Positions 17,957-27,148 of a stretch of 64,000 bases of DNA are shown piece after piece (within the stretch, counting starts at the first letter, position 1; each line of letters begins with the position of its first letter). Origin of the DNA: Paenibacillus odorifer (lineage in GTDB: Bacteria; Bacillota; Bacilli; Paenibacillales; Paenibacillaceae); assembly GCF_000758725.1 (NCBI RefSeq), contig NZ_CP009428.1:4650001-4714000 (forward strand). Direction: 5' to 3'. The notes beneath the pieces were generated by a model. The model saw nothing but the letters and a program-made list of their open reading frames with translations, searched no databases and was not told the origin of the DNA. Made by a program: the position numbers and the translations under genes.

Positions 17957-20215
17957 TTACTCATTCTCTTGAGATGGCGGCATTCTGGTATTGTCTCTGG
18001 TTTTGTTAAAAGACGGTCTTTCCTTCGAACTTAGGACCGGTTTACGCAATAGAATTTCACTCATTGCCTTTGCATTAAAGGGTATAAACGGCCACATATA
18101 TGAGGAGTTATAGGACCGATGAGTGGTTAAGAAGATAGTCAGCAACGTCGTGCCAATCATAAAGCCTGGTACCTGGAACGCCGCTACGGCAATTAATAAC
18201 ACAAGCCTGACTATACGATTCGCCAGACCCAGCTCATAACTCGGAGTCGCGAACATACCGATTGAGGCTACCGCCATATATAGTACTACTTCGTTTACAA
18301 ACAGACCGCTCTGCACCGCTATATCACCAATCAATATGGCTGCAATCAGACCCATCGCTGAGCCTAAAGGTGTTGGGGTATGCACGGCGGCCATCCGCAG
18401 TAAATCAACCCCAAGCTCTACAATCAGAAACTGAGCGAGAATAGGAATTCTCGCTGTCTTTTGCGGCCCGATAAAATCCAGCATAGCAGGCTTTAACTCA
18501 GGATGGATAACAAGCAGCATCCATAACGGGAGCAGGAACATGGAGGCGAAGATGCCGATGAAACGGACCCACCGCAGATATGTCCCCATAAAAGGAGTCT
18601 GGCGATTCTCCTCCGCATGCTGGCAAAGATCAAAAAAGGTGGTCGGAAGAACAATTACAATGGGCGAGGTATCCACGAATAATATGACCCGTCCCTCCAA
18701 TAAATTGGAGGCAACAACGTCAGGGCGTTCAGAATAACGCACCATAGGATAAGGGTTCCACCCTCCGCCGATAATCGCTTCCTCCAATTGCTTATCCGCC
18801 AGTGGAATACCATCGATATCGATGCTGTTGATTTTATCGATGACAGACGTAACCTGTGTTTTATCAACGATATCATCGATGTAAGCCACACAGACATCTG
18901 TCCGTGTCCGCCGTCCCACTTGAAACATTTCAAGCTTCAGCCCCGGATCACGTATCCGTCTTCTTACAAGTGAAATATTACTAAGCAGGGTTTCTGTAAA
19001 ACCATCACGCGCACCACGTACCACCCGATCAATCGAGGGTTCATCAGGACTTCGCATTGGGTAAGATCGAGTATCCATTAGGATAACTTTGTTCTCACCC
19101 TCAATAAATAGTGCGCTCATTCCTTTTAATACTTTATCGAAACATTCACTTAATACACTACCCTCTTCAACTTGAATATGAGGGATGTATTCGTTCATAA
19201 AGCTACCTAACACACCTGCGGACAAATTTTCTGAAGAAAGGTAGGTTAGTCGTTTCAGAATTTCATCCGTTACATCTTCGTTGGTGAATCCGCTTAAACA
19301 GAGTAAAGCTGTCTTATGTCCCCCAAAGGACATTTCTCTAAACGTCACATCAAAACTTGATCCCAGTCCCATCACTTCGGTCAGCGTGTTTTTTGTTTCT
19401 TGTAGAGAACCTGGGATATGATCATTGCCTTGCCAATAAATAACGGATTCCTTTAATGAGTTAGAATGCTCACTATCGCGTTTGTCTTGCAGCTTATTTT
19501 TCCCTTTGTTCTGAGTCTGCTGCTTCGCCTGCTTCTTCGAAGGCTTCGGTTGAGCTTGAGAACCCTCCCCGGTTCCGGTACCGTTATCTATGCCTCCTGC
19601 TGCCTGAGCATTCTGATCCTGTGCCTCATCATCTGATTCCGAATCCTCTGAATCCATACCAAATAACCTGGCAAAAAAACCTTTACTCGGCTCATTGGGC
19701 TCCTGATTGCCGAGCTCATCCGATGCTTCTGCATCCTGCTGCCCTGTTCCCTGCTCCGCAGTGGCATCTGCTGCATCCTGCTGCCCTGTTCCCTGCTCCG
19801 CAGTGGCTTCCGCATCCTGCTGCCCTGTTCCCTGCTCCGCAGTGGCTTCCGCATCTTGCTGCCCTGTTCCCTGCTCCGCAGTGGCTTCCGCATCCTGCTG
19901 CCCTGTTCCCTGCTCCGCAGTGGCATCTGCTGCATCCTGCTGCTCTGTTCCCTGCTCCGCAGTTGCATCTGCGTCTTGCAGCTCAGTGCCTAATTCAGCT
20001 GACGCCTCTGCATCCTCCTGGTCTTGGCTAGTTTCAGTTGTTGTAGAATTTTCCGCTGAATCTTCACTTTCCCCGATAGCTGAAGCTCCTACAGGTTCTG
20101 TGTGATCTGCAACTAGATCCGCTGCAGTTGTCTTCATTGCTGCAGCAGCTGCAGCATTATCTTCCAGATGATCGTCTTCCGGTGCAGAATCACCGCTGTG
20201 AATAAACTTGCTCAT
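17957..20215 (-). CDS. spoVAF: SpoVAF (GerA-family) with N-terminal tandem-repeat extension
   Basis: 752 aa. From about residue 265 onward it is a GerA/SpoVAF protein: a cytosolic domain (DVCVAYIDDIVDK, IDGIPLADKQLEEAI), the EGRVILFVDTSP signature and about five C-terminal membrane helices. Its position directly behind spoVAA-spoVAB supports SpoVAF, an inner-spore-membrane protein involved in dipicolinate release. The first 260 residues are unusual: acidic, with residues about 73-170 built of AEQGTGQQDAEAT-like repeats, then a KKQAKQQTQNKGK basic stretch. Usual SpoVAF is about 490 aa. GGGGG stands seven bases before ATG 20215. A 15-base gap to spoVAB indicates one operon. Confidence 0.9.
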   Translation of the reverse strand: MSKFIHSGDSAPEDDHLEDNAAAAAAMKTTAADLVADHTEPVGASAIGESEDSAENSTTTETSQDQEDAEASAELGTELQDADATAEQGTEQQDAADATAEQGTGQQDAEATAEQGTGQQDAEATAEQGTGQQDAEATAEQGTGQQDAADATAEQGTGQQDAEASDELGNQEPNEPSKGFFARLFGMDSEDSESDDEAQDQNAQAAGGIDNGTGTGEGSQAQPKPSKKQAKQQTQNKGKNKLQDKRDSEHSNSLKESVIYWQGNDHIPGSLQETKNTLTEVMGLGSSFDVTFREMSFGGHKTALLCLSGFTNEDVTDEILKRLTYLSSENLSAGVLGSFMNEYIPHIQVEEGSVLSECFDKVLKGMSALFIEGENKVILMDTRSYPMRSPDEPSIDRVVRGARDGFTETLLSNISLVRRRIRDPGLKLEMFQVGRRTRTDVCVAYIDDIVDKTQVTSVIDKINSIDIDGIPLADKQLEEAIIGGGWNPYPMVRYSERPDVVASNLLEGRVILFVDTSPIVIVLPTTFFDLCQHAEENRQTPFMGTYLRWVRFIGIFASMFLLPLWMLLVIHPELKPAMLDFIGPQKTARIPILAQFLIVELGVDLLRMAAVHTPTPLGSAMGLIAAILIGDIAVQSGLFVNEVVLYMAVASIGMFATPSYELGLANRIVRLVLLIAVAAFQVPGFMIGTTLLTIFLTTHRSYNSSYMWPFIPFNAKAMSEILLRKPVLSSKERPSFNKTRDNTRMPPSQENE
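19706..19999 (-). repeat. 39/42-bp tandem repeats inside spoVAF
   Basis: Seven or so units encoding AEQGTGQQDAEAT (13 aa) or AEQGTGQQDAADAT (14 aa); several are near-identical in DNA, which points to recent slippage or recombination. Degenerate units flank the block on both sides. Confidence 0.9.
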
Positions 20216-20230
20216 TTCCTAACCCCCTGT

Positions 20231-20656
20231 TTACTGTCGGTATACAAACCAGTCGAACAAAGAACCCGCGACCTTCCCACTCACCATCGCCATTAACAGA
20301 CCGAATAGATAATGTGTCATATTCAAGCGTTTAGCGAGTATCGGCAGCACATTTAATACCTCGGTCAATGCTGCAGCGAGCATCCCGACAAAAATCCCAT
20401 CAAATAGTCCTACACCAAGTTCAACTAGAGGACCTGAGGTAATTTTCCAATTCCAAAAATCACTAACAGTACCTACTAAAGATCCACCTACCATCGCGCC
20501 TTCGTACCAATGAACTTTATCGTAAGAAGAGGTTAATTGCGCCAGACGCGGCACCATATCGAGCACAACAAATAGAGCGATCACTCCGCCGCCTACAGCA
20601 ATACCACCCGCAATGCCCAGCAGCAAATTTAGTCCCAGTGCTATGGGTGCCGTCAT
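20231..20656 (-). CDS. spoVAB: Stage V sporulation protein AB
   Basis: 141-aa polytopic membrane protein (about four helices) matching SpoVAB in length and in the GGSLVGTVSDFWNW and GLFDGIFVGMLAAALTEVLN segments. Part of the machinery for dipicolinic acid movement in spores. GGAGG stands seven bases before ATG 20656, overlapping the spoVAA 3' end region. Confidence 0.93.
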   Translation of the reverse strand: MTAPIALGLNLLLGIAGGIAVGGGVIALFVVLDMVPRLAQLTSSYDKVHWYEGAMVGGSLVGTVSDFWNWKITSGPLVELGVGLFDGIFVGMLAAALTEVLNVLPILAKRLNMTHYLFGLLMAMVSGKVAGSLFDWFVYRQ

Positions 20657-20658
20657 CT

Positions 20659-21315
20659 TCAGTCCTCCGTATTCTCAGATTGGTTTTCACTTCGGCGCCT
20701 CATCTTGCTGTATTCCTCATTGATGACATATTGGTCGATGTTCTTCTGATACAGATACATTTCCACTTCCAGCGGAGTAGGCTCCTCGTTCCACTTCTTT
20801 TTAAATAAATGGTTGAAAAAAATGACCATCCCAAACCCGATGCCCAGAGAATAAGCAATCTGAAATATATAGGGATGCTCATCCCGATGACCCGTTAGCA
20901 TCTCCACAATTCGAATTTGTACCTCCAGCATATTTACATCAGCATGAAAGTTCATAATCGTCAGAGCAGACCCAAAGAAAAGCAGCAGCCACACTAAAAC
21001 AAACATCGCCACCGAAGGTTTCCGTCTCTCCACCTGACTCTCAATCTGTACAATCGTCCTCCCTTCACCGATCGGTTCAATGTCTGCATTCGGTATAAGT
21101 TCATATATCCGGGGGATAACCATCAACAGATCAATCAAAATCAGATTGCCGTCACTTTGCTCCGGCTTCATTAAGAGAATTGTCTCCAACGACTCTTTCA
21201 GCTCAGGCTCCGCTATCAAAAAAGCAATATCACCCAATGTGACACCTTTACCCTTGGGAACCATCACCCGATTTTTAAGCTGTATATAGATGGTGGGAGC
21301 AGAATGTTGTTTCAT
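20659..21315 (-). CDS. spoVAA: Stage V sporulation protein AA
   Basis: 218 aa (from 21315). An N-terminal cytosolic domain (IYIQLKNRVMVPKGKGVTLG opening) is followed by two membrane helices (about 97-117 and 140-165) and a charged C terminus, as in SpoVAA. ATG 21315 has AGGAGG seven bases upstream; ATG 21321 is too close. The genes spoVAC-AD-AE, which form the rest of the channel in B. subtilis, are not in this window. Confidence 0.92.
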   Translation of the reverse strand: MKQHSAPTIYIQLKNRVMVPKGKGVTLGDIAFLIAEPELKESLETILLMKPEQSDGNLILIDLLMVIPRIYELIPNADIEPIGEGRTIVQIESQVERRKPSVAMFVLVWLLLFFGSALTIMNFHADVNMLEVQIRIVEMLTGHRDEHPYIFQIAYSLGIGFGMVIFFNHLFKKKWNEEPTPLEVEMYLYQKNIDQYVINEEYSKMRRRSENQSENTED

Positions 21316-21363
21316 CCGCATTCCTCCTAAAGGTTATGGTGAAGCTCAGGTCCAAGATAACGG

Positions 21364-21393
21364 TAGTATGGGAGTAAAGCCTTATTTTTACTC
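21364..21393 (-). promoter_or_regulatory. Candidate SigG promoter of the spoVAA operon
   Basis: Minus strand GAGTA - 18 bases - CATACTA. The -10 fits the forespore SigG consensus CATWHTA fully, the -35 (GHATR) in four of five positions, and the spacing is standard. spoVA is a known SigG target in B. subtilis. The site is 49 bases before the spoVAA start. Confidence 0.6.
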
Positions 21394-21473
21394 TTGCTGC
21401 TCTGAATCAATTTCCTGAAATACTGAAATGTTGCTTGTTTATAGGTATCAGGAAAGGCCAATCCTTCTTCTGG

Positions 21474-21525
21474 AAATTAAAAAGAAGACAGCTCAAGGTA
21501 ATTAACCTTAAGCTGTCTTCTTGTT
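21474..21525 (-). terminator. Terminator of the sugar ABC operon
   Basis: AAGAAGACAGCT / AGCTGTCTTCTT stem with inner AAGGT/ACCTT pairing, TTTTTAATTT behind it on the minus strand. Confidence 0.88.
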
Positions 21526-21541
21526 TCTGCCAATTCATCAG

Positions 21542-21631
21542 TTAGATCGCAAGTAATCCAACATACCGTGCCTGTTCAATTTCATCCAGAAACGAAATAT
21601 CCATTCCATTGATAAATGTAGTTGTCATCAT
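21542..21631 (-). pseudogene. 29-codon stump of a GH53 galactanase gene
   Basis: A short frame with its own AAAGGAG ribosome site, lying in the 3' end of the permease gene, encodes MMTTTFINGMDISFLDEIEQ followed by ARYVGLLAI and a stop. The first 20 residues match the start of GH53 endo-beta-1,4-galactanases (compare FIKGADISTLEAIEDAGGKY in the intact gene at 29-32.5 kb). The rest of the enzyme is missing and the operon terminator follows within 20 bases. I infer a deletion that removed almost all of a cytoplasmic-type (signal-less) galactanase gene. Confidence 0.7.
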
Positions 21632-21633
21632 TG

Positions 21634-22512
21634 CTACTCCTTTACAGAACCAAGTGTCATCCCTTTAACAAAATATTTTTGCAGGAAAGGATATACGATC
21701 AAAATTGGAGCGGCTCCGATAAATATTTGCGCGGCTCTCACCGTCGTCTGCGAGATCAGCTCCATTTCCTTTGGATTGATGCTCATGGAGCTCATATCCC
21801 GTTGAATGATAACCGTCTGCAGGAATGTCGCCAGTGGAAATTGTTTGGAATTATTCAAATACAATAGTCCATCGAACCAGGAGTTCCAATGAAATACCAT
21901 GCTGAACAAGGCAATCGTAGCGATCGACGGCAGAGAAATCGGCAAGTAAATACTGAACAACGTACGGAAATGTCCGGCTCCGTCTATTAGCGAGGCCTCC
22001 TCCAGATCTTTTGGAATACCACGGAAGAAGTTCAGCATCAGAATCACCAAGAACGTATTTACCGCACCTGGCAGAACAAGTACCCAGAAGGAATCCATCA
22101 AACCGATCTTTTGAATCACAATGTAAAATGGAATCAATCCACCGTTGAACACCATACTGAAAACGAACAACCAAGAGTAGACATTACGGCCCTTGAAGGC
22201 TGAGTTTTCTTTGGACAACGGATAGGCTGCCAGAAAAGTAATTAAAAGTGTAAGTCCAGTCCCGAGTATGGTTCTTTGAACAGATACCCAGATGGAGTGT
22301 AGAAAGATTGGATTGTTTATTGTCTTTTTATAAGCTTCCAGAGAGAACTGCTTTGGCCATAACCCTACCAAATTGGCATCCGCTGCCGACTTCGCGCTAA
22401 AGGATACAGCCAGCACGTGAATCAAAGGTACAATACACATCAGTGCGAGCAGGATTAGAAAGCAAGTATTAAACACGTTGAATATACGATAACCTCTTGT
22501 TTTGTAATACAT
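21634..22512 (-). CDS. Carbohydrate ABC transporter permease (LplC/YtcP type)
   Basis: 292-aa inner-membrane permease with six helices and the MalG/CUT1 EAA loop EEASLIDGAGHFRTLFSIYLP. It pairs with the upstream permease and the 572-aa binding protein. No ATPase is encoded nearby, usual for this LplABC/YtcQP-YteP class, which shares an MsmX-type ATPase. AGGAAGAGGGAG precedes ATG 22512. The neighbouring GH53 genes suggest galacto-oligosaccharides as substrate. Confidence 0.92.
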   Translation of the reverse strand: MYYKTRGYRIFNVFNTCFLILLALMCIVPLIHVLAVSFSAKSAADANLVGLWPKQFSLEAYKKTINNPIFLHSIWVSVQRTILGTGLTLLITFLAAYPLSKENSAFKGRNVYSWLFVFSMVFNGGLIPFYIVIQKIGLMDSFWVLVLPGAVNTFLVILMLNFFRGIPKDLEEASLIDGAGHFRTLFSIYLPISLPSIATIALFSMVFHWNSWFDGLLYLNNSKQFPLATFLQTVIIQRDMSSMSINPKEMELISQTTVRAAQIFIGAAPILIVYPFLQKYFVKGMTLGSVKE

Positions 22513-22539
22513 AAGTTGTCTCCCTCTTCCTTTGGTAGA

Positions 22540-23430
22540 TTAGAAAATGCGATATCCTGCCCACTTCTTAGCCAAACTGTACGAGACGAGAATTAGGATC
22601 ATACTGATGGCCGACTTAAACAGTCCGATTGCCGTACCAAAGCCCATCTCACCATTCAGAATAGCCGTGCGGTACACGAAGGTATCAATAATATCGCCTT
22701 TCTGATAGACCAGTGGATTGTAGAGGTTAAAAATCTGGTCAAACCCTGCGTTTAATACATTTCCGAGAGCCAAGGTACCTACCACCACAACCATTGGCAA
22801 TAGAGATGGCATTGTGATAAAACGTGTCTGCTTCCAGCGGTTAGCGCCGTCTATTTCAGCAGCTTCATATAATGATGGATTGATTCCTGCTAGAGCAGCT
22901 AAGAAAACGATCGTATTATAACCAAATTCCTTCCACACATCTGTGAGAATAACTGTGAACCGGAACCAGTTGTTGTCGCCTAAGAAAAAGATTGGTTTGA
23001 AGCCCATGCTGCCTAAGATCTGATTGACAAAACCATCTGTAGCAAGCAAATCCAGCAAGATCCCGCCGAGAATAACCCAAGATAAAAAGTGAGGCAAGTA
23101 TACCAGTGTCTGAATAGTACGCTGTATGTATACCTTGCGAATCTCATTTAACAAAATGGCGAATACAAACGGTACAGCCAGATTGAAAATCATTTTTAGA
23201 ACAGCAATAATCAATGTATTCCAAATGACCTGCATACTGTCATTACGTTCAAATAGATAACGGAAATTGTCCAATCCAACCCATGCCGAGCCTGAAATTT
23301 TCAGCCATGGCTTATAATCCTGAAATGCCATCACAATCCCGCCCATTGGAATAAAGCTGAAGATGATCAGGAATATCATCGCCGGCAATAACATCAAGTG
23401 AAAAGGCCATGTTTTTTTTAGTGTTCTCAT
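22540..23430 (-). CDS. Carbohydrate ABC transporter permease (LplB/YteP type)
   Basis: 296 aa from ATG 23430 (MRTLKKTWPF), which has GGGGG seven bases upstream; the frame continues upstream to a TTG at 23454 without a better site. Six membrane helices; the CUT1 EAA loop reads YEAAEIDGANRWKQTRFITMP. First permease of the pair, 27 bases before the second. Set apart from the binding-protein gene by a strong hairpin. Confidence 0.92.
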   Translation of the reverse strand: MRTLKKTWPFHLMLLPAMIFLIIFSFIPMGGIVMAFQDYKPWLKISGSAWVGLDNFRYLFERNDSMQVIWNTLIIAVLKMIFNLAVPFVFAILLNEIRKVYIQRTIQTLVYLPHFLSWVILGGILLDLLATDGFVNQILGSMGFKPIFFLGDNNWFRFTVILTDVWKEFGYNTIVFLAALAGINPSLYEAAEIDGANRWKQTRFITMPSLLPMVVVVGTLALGNVLNAGFDQIFNLYNPLVYQKGDIIDTFVYRTAILNGEMGFGTAIGLFKSAISMILILVSYSLAKKWAGYRIF

Positions 23431-23573
23431 CCTTGGTCCCCCATATCGTGTCAAGTTCTTCTGTAACCATACTCAAATTATAGCAACGCCCGAATTCCTC
23501 AAATAGCGAGCAAAACCAATATATATGGTACAAAAGCAATCTCTTTATCACATTGAAAAAAGAGGACTTCAAA

Positions 23574-23632
23574 CGCAAACAGGGACCCTCCCTAAAGCCT
23601 AATGCTACGGCTGAAGAGATGGTCCCGTTTAC
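23574..23632 (-). terminator. Intercistronic hairpin between binding protein and permeases
   Basis: AAACGGGACC / GGTCCCTGTTT (one bulge) with an inner AGCC/GGCT stem. No T-run of note, so more likely a partial terminator or mRNA 3' stabiliser that keeps the binding protein more abundant than the permeases. Confidence 0.55.
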
Positions 23633-23663
23633 TGCTTTTTACTAGTCAAACTTAATCCAAACC

Positions 23664-25382
23664 TTATTTTACGCTGTCATACCATTCGTTAACTTCTTTA
23701 GTGATTTGATCGCCACCACCTGATTTCCAGGTCGCTACAAAGGAATCAAATGCATCCAGCGGTTTGTTGCCATAGATGATTTCATTAAACGTTTGGTTCT
23801 CAATTTTGTTCAGATAGTCCATCTTCGATTTCATAGTTTCGGTCGTAGGACCTGTGAACATATTCTTAAAAGATTTATCCTCTTGCGCCAGCAGAACTTT
23901 TGCAGCCGCAGGGGTGTCTTTACCATAATTCACAGCTACGTCCTTCTCCAGACGGGTTGTTGGCTCTGCGCCATCTGCCAGGTTAAGGAGTGCTTTCATT
24001 TGGGCATCCGGGATCCGGGCACCGTCACGAACCAGCATATAACGAACACTATTCACATAACCGCCAGCAATTTTATCATTTTCAATCATCTTGCCGTTCG
24101 CGTCTAGCTCATAGTCGTATCCTGCAAAAAGACCGTTATCCAGTTCACTGCCTGGCGTTGGATTAGCAAAGTTATCGAACAGATAGTTTTGATAAGTAAA
24201 GAAGGCTTCTGGATTTTTCATTTTCGTGCTGATCAAAGTTACACCGTTAGTGAATTGTGTGCCATGACGCATAACCTTTCCATCCGGACCCGCTGGAATT
24301 TCAATTGGAGCCCATACTGCATCTGGAGAGTTCTTCACGGTATCCTGAAGCGGCCAGCCGCTCATCCAGTAAGGACCCGGGAGAATCCCTGCTGTACCTG
24401 CAACTGCTGGTTCGGCAGTTTTGTTCTCATCCCAAAGAGCTGCTTCCTGAGGAATATAACCTTTCGCCAACCATTCCTTCAGTTTTTCGAGCCCTTGCTT
24501 CATGCCAGCATTTACAGAGCCGTATTCTAATTTACCATCAGCATCTAGATTCCATTGCTGTGGCAAGGTTCCGTAAGCACCAAAGATCCAAGAAGGGTCG
24601 CCCATCCAAGTGTTCATCGTTGTTTTAAAGCCGATACTAAGTGGAGTTACCTTGTCTGGTGCCAAGCCATCAGGGTTCTGATTCTTGAACGCATCCATCA
24701 CTTTTTCCAGCTCATCGATCGTCTTCGGTGCTTGCATATTCAGCTTATCCAGCCAATCTTGGCGGATCCACAGAATGTAATCATGGTTATATGCATAATC
24801 GAGAACAGGCAGACCCATTCTTTTTCCATCACGGCTGTATTGGTTCCAAACGTTAGGATCCTGTGCCATCGCTTCTTTCCATGTATCTGAAGCATATTTA
24901 TCAAACAAAGTTCCTACATCAGCATACATGCCGGAATCGATCAAATCCTGTGCAATTGTGTTGTCGGCTGTACCGATGGTTACGACATCAGGCATGTCCT
25001 GACCTGAAGACATGGATAAACGCAGCTTCGTACCAAATGCGCCGTTCGTATCTGTGATGGACCAAAGGGACTTAATGTTGATGCCGAATTTTTCTTTAGC
25101 CCATTTTGTAGCCACGTTATTCTCAATGCTTTCACCGTTTTTGAATTTAAGCTCAGGGTCCACGCCCCATGCGGTTGTAAATGTCACCTCAGGATCGTAT
25201 TTATCCTTGTAGGCGTTTTCAGAATTGGAAGCTGTATTTGCAGTCGCTTCACCAGCTGTTTTATCTCCAGCAGTGTCTTTACTATTAGCAGCGTTATTGC
25301 CTGAACAGCCCGCAAGGCTACCCGCCAAAAGCATGCTCATACACAGGAGCGGCAGCCATCTTTTTCTCTTCATCGCGCTCAT
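23664..25382 (-). CDS. Extracellular sugar-binding lipoprotein (LplA/YtcQ type)
   Basis: 572 aa. Lipobox LAGSLAGC near residue 26 anchors it to the membrane; then a Thr/Ala-rich linker and a large CUT1 solute-binding protein (about 510 aa), typical of the oligosaccharide-binding LplA class. AAGGGGG precedes ATG 25382. First gene of the transporter part, downstream of the YesN-like regulator. Substrate is inferred from context as galactan-derived oligosaccharide. Confidence 0.93.
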   Translation of the reverse strand: MSAMKRKRWLPLLCMSMLLAGSLAGCSGNNAANSKDTAGDKTAGEATANTASNSENAYKDKYDPEVTFTTAWGVDPELKFKNGESIENNVATKWAKEKFGINIKSLWSITDTNGAFGTKLRLSMSSGQDMPDVVTIGTADNTIAQDLIDSGMYADVGTLFDKYASDTWKEAMAQDPNVWNQYSRDGKRMGLPVLDYAYNHDYILWIRQDWLDKLNMQAPKTIDELEKVMDAFKNQNPDGLAPDKVTPLSIGFKTTMNTWMGDPSWIFGAYGTLPQQWNLDADGKLEYGSVNAGMKQGLEKLKEWLAKGYIPQEAALWDENKTAEPAVAGTAGILPGPYWMSGWPLQDTVKNSPDAVWAPIEIPAGPDGKVMRHGTQFTNGVTLISTKMKNPEAFFTYQNYLFDNFANPTPGSELDNGLFAGYDYELDANGKMIENDKIAGGYVNSVRYMLVRDGARIPDAQMKALLNLADGAEPTTRLEKDVAVNYGKDTPAAAKVLLAQEDKSFKNMFTGPTTETMKSKMDYLNKIENQTFNEIIYGNKPLDAFDSFVATWKSGGGDQITKEVNEWYDSVK

Positions 25383-25489
25383 TTTGTTCCCCCTTGGATT
25401 CCATAAGTGTTGGTTACAATTTAATTATAGGGAACGATTCTAAGCCCGAATACGTCATTTAAACAAGGTTTCTGCACCTTTCTCAACCT

Positions 25490-27130
25490 CTATCCGTCCC
25501 GGAATTCATTTGGTGTCATATGGTAGTGTTTTTTGAACATCTTACTGAAATATTGCGGATTTTGATATCCAAGCTCAGAGGTGATTTCATAGATTTTTTT
25601 ATTCGTATTTTTAAGCAGATAAAGTGCCCGTTCCATCCGCATCCGAATAATATAGTCCCCAAGCCCTTCCCCAGTCTCAGCCTTATAAATCTTGGACAAG
25701 TAGACAGGATGCAAATATACATGATCGGCAATGGTTTTGACGGACAGCTCATGACCCGAATGGTTTCCTACCAGCTCATGGACCTGCTTGATAATATAAC
25801 TTTTCGTATTCTGATCGCTTTCGGATAGCTCCTTCTGAAGCTTATCGAGCATATCAAACGCCCATTCTTTAAGCTTATCAAAAGAAACAATAATACTCTG
25901 CGTCAACAACGGATCTAAAGCGTATTGGTCAATCTTGGAGATGAACTGGCCACTCTTATGCGCTATATACATAAATGCATTCGTTATCGATAGAAAGACC
26001 TCGTACAGATGTTCACTAGAAAACCGTGCATTCTCCATATCCCGGAACACGTCAGCAATTTTTTGCCTTGCTGTATCCCATTGTTTGGATTCCAGCAGAT
26101 GAATGAGTGTAGGTGGACGATAAAGACATTCGAGCGATTTGATGCTCATCGTCTCCTGATGCTGGCGATCATCCAAAAACAGCACGGAACTGGATTCATC
26201 ATGTGCTGCCAAATACATCGAGCTAAGGCCGCTTCGATAGGCAGCCGTCATCCCCTCTGGAAAGGTGAACCACTCCGTTACAATCAGTGAAATCTCACCC
26301 TTGAGGTAATTGCTTACACTAATTTGGAAATTCGCGATCACCGCTTTTAGGACTTGCTGCCTTGCAGCTTCATAGTTAGCCATTTGCTCCAATCTCTGCT
26401 GAACTGCCGGCTTTAATTCAACAAGCAGAATCAAGCAATCATGCGGCGCTTTGCAGAACCAGACATGGAACTGCTCCTTAAAAAGCTCCTCGGCAATGTT
26501 ACCGATCGCATATTCCATTAGAGAAACCGAATGGTGATCCATGGCGGCATAATGTTTACCAAGCTGAATCAGCAGCATCGCCGCTTCAGCGTCCGGCTGG
26601 AAGGAGATTTCATATTCCTTCAGCTTAATGGCCAGCGTCCGCTCGGACAGCACCCTGCCGAGAAGCAATTCGTGCATCAGATTAGCCCGCAAAACACTGT
26701 AATCGGCTTTGCGATTATACAGCAGCAAATGATATCTATCATGGGCTTCCCATTCATCTTTCAAAGATTCAATCGCACCGGATACGCTTTTGATAAACTC
26801 ATCATCACTTACCGGCTTCAAAATATAATCAAATGCCTGCAGTTGAATAGCTTTTTTCGCATATTGAAAATCGGAATAACCCGTCAATAAAATGGACCGA
26901 ATATTTGGCCATTTCTCGCCTACGGCTTCGATTAATTGCAGGCCAGTCATTCCTGGCATTGAAATATCAGTAACCATAATATCTATAGCCTGCTGTTCCA
27001 TAATTTGCAGAGCTTCAGCACCCGATGCCGCTTGATGCACCTGCTTCACCCCGATTTCAGCCCATGGAATAGTACGGGCTAAACTTTCCGTAACATAGGG
27101 CTCATCATCAACTAACAACAGCTCTATCAT
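25490..27130 (-). CDS. YesN-type response regulator with AraC DNA-binding domain
   Basis: 546 aa. Receiver domain with phospho-acceptor Asp55 in DIMVTDISMPGMTG and Lys in FDYILKPVSD; a long middle region of unknown fold; C-terminal AraC helix-turn-helix pair (about 440-545, ending GYQNPQYFSKMFKKHYHMTPNEF). AGGAGG precedes ATG 27130. Paired with the YesM-like kinase 18 bases upstream. Such pairs usually control an adjacent sugar ABC transporter, here the gene set at 21.6-25.4 kb. Confidence 0.94.
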   Translation of the reverse strand: MIELLLVDDEPYVTESLARTIPWAEIGVKQVHQAASGAEALQIMEQQAIDIMVTDISMPGMTGLQLIEAVGEKWPNIRSILLTGYSDFQYAKKAIQLQAFDYILKPVSDDEFIKSVSGAIESLKDEWEAHDRYHLLLYNRKADYSVLRANLMHELLLGRVLSERTLAIKLKEYEISFQPDAEAAMLLIQLGKHYAAMDHHSVSLMEYAIGNIAEELFKEQFHVWFCKAPHDCLILLVELKPAVQQRLEQMANYEAARQQVLKAVIANFQISVSNYLKGEISLIVTEWFTFPEGMTAAYRSGLSSMYLAAHDESSSVLFLDDRQHQETMSIKSLECLYRPPTLIHLLESKQWDTARQKIADVFRDMENARFSSEHLYEVFLSITNAFMYIAHKSGQFISKIDQYALDPLLTQSIIVSFDKLKEWAFDMLDKLQKELSESDQNTKSYIIKQVHELVGNHSGHELSVKTIADHVYLHPVYLSKIYKAETGEGLGDYIIRMRMERALYLLKNTNKKIYEITSELGYQNPQYFSKMFKKHYHMTPNEFRDG

Positions 27131-27148
27131 TCTTTCCCCTCCTAGATG

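Noticed and set aside
19588..20105. Long open frames on both strands across the spoVAF repeats
   Set aside because: They are frame shadows of a GC-biased tandem repeat; they have no ribosome sites and low-complexity Cys/Pro/Ser products, while the minus frame joins to a full GerA domain.
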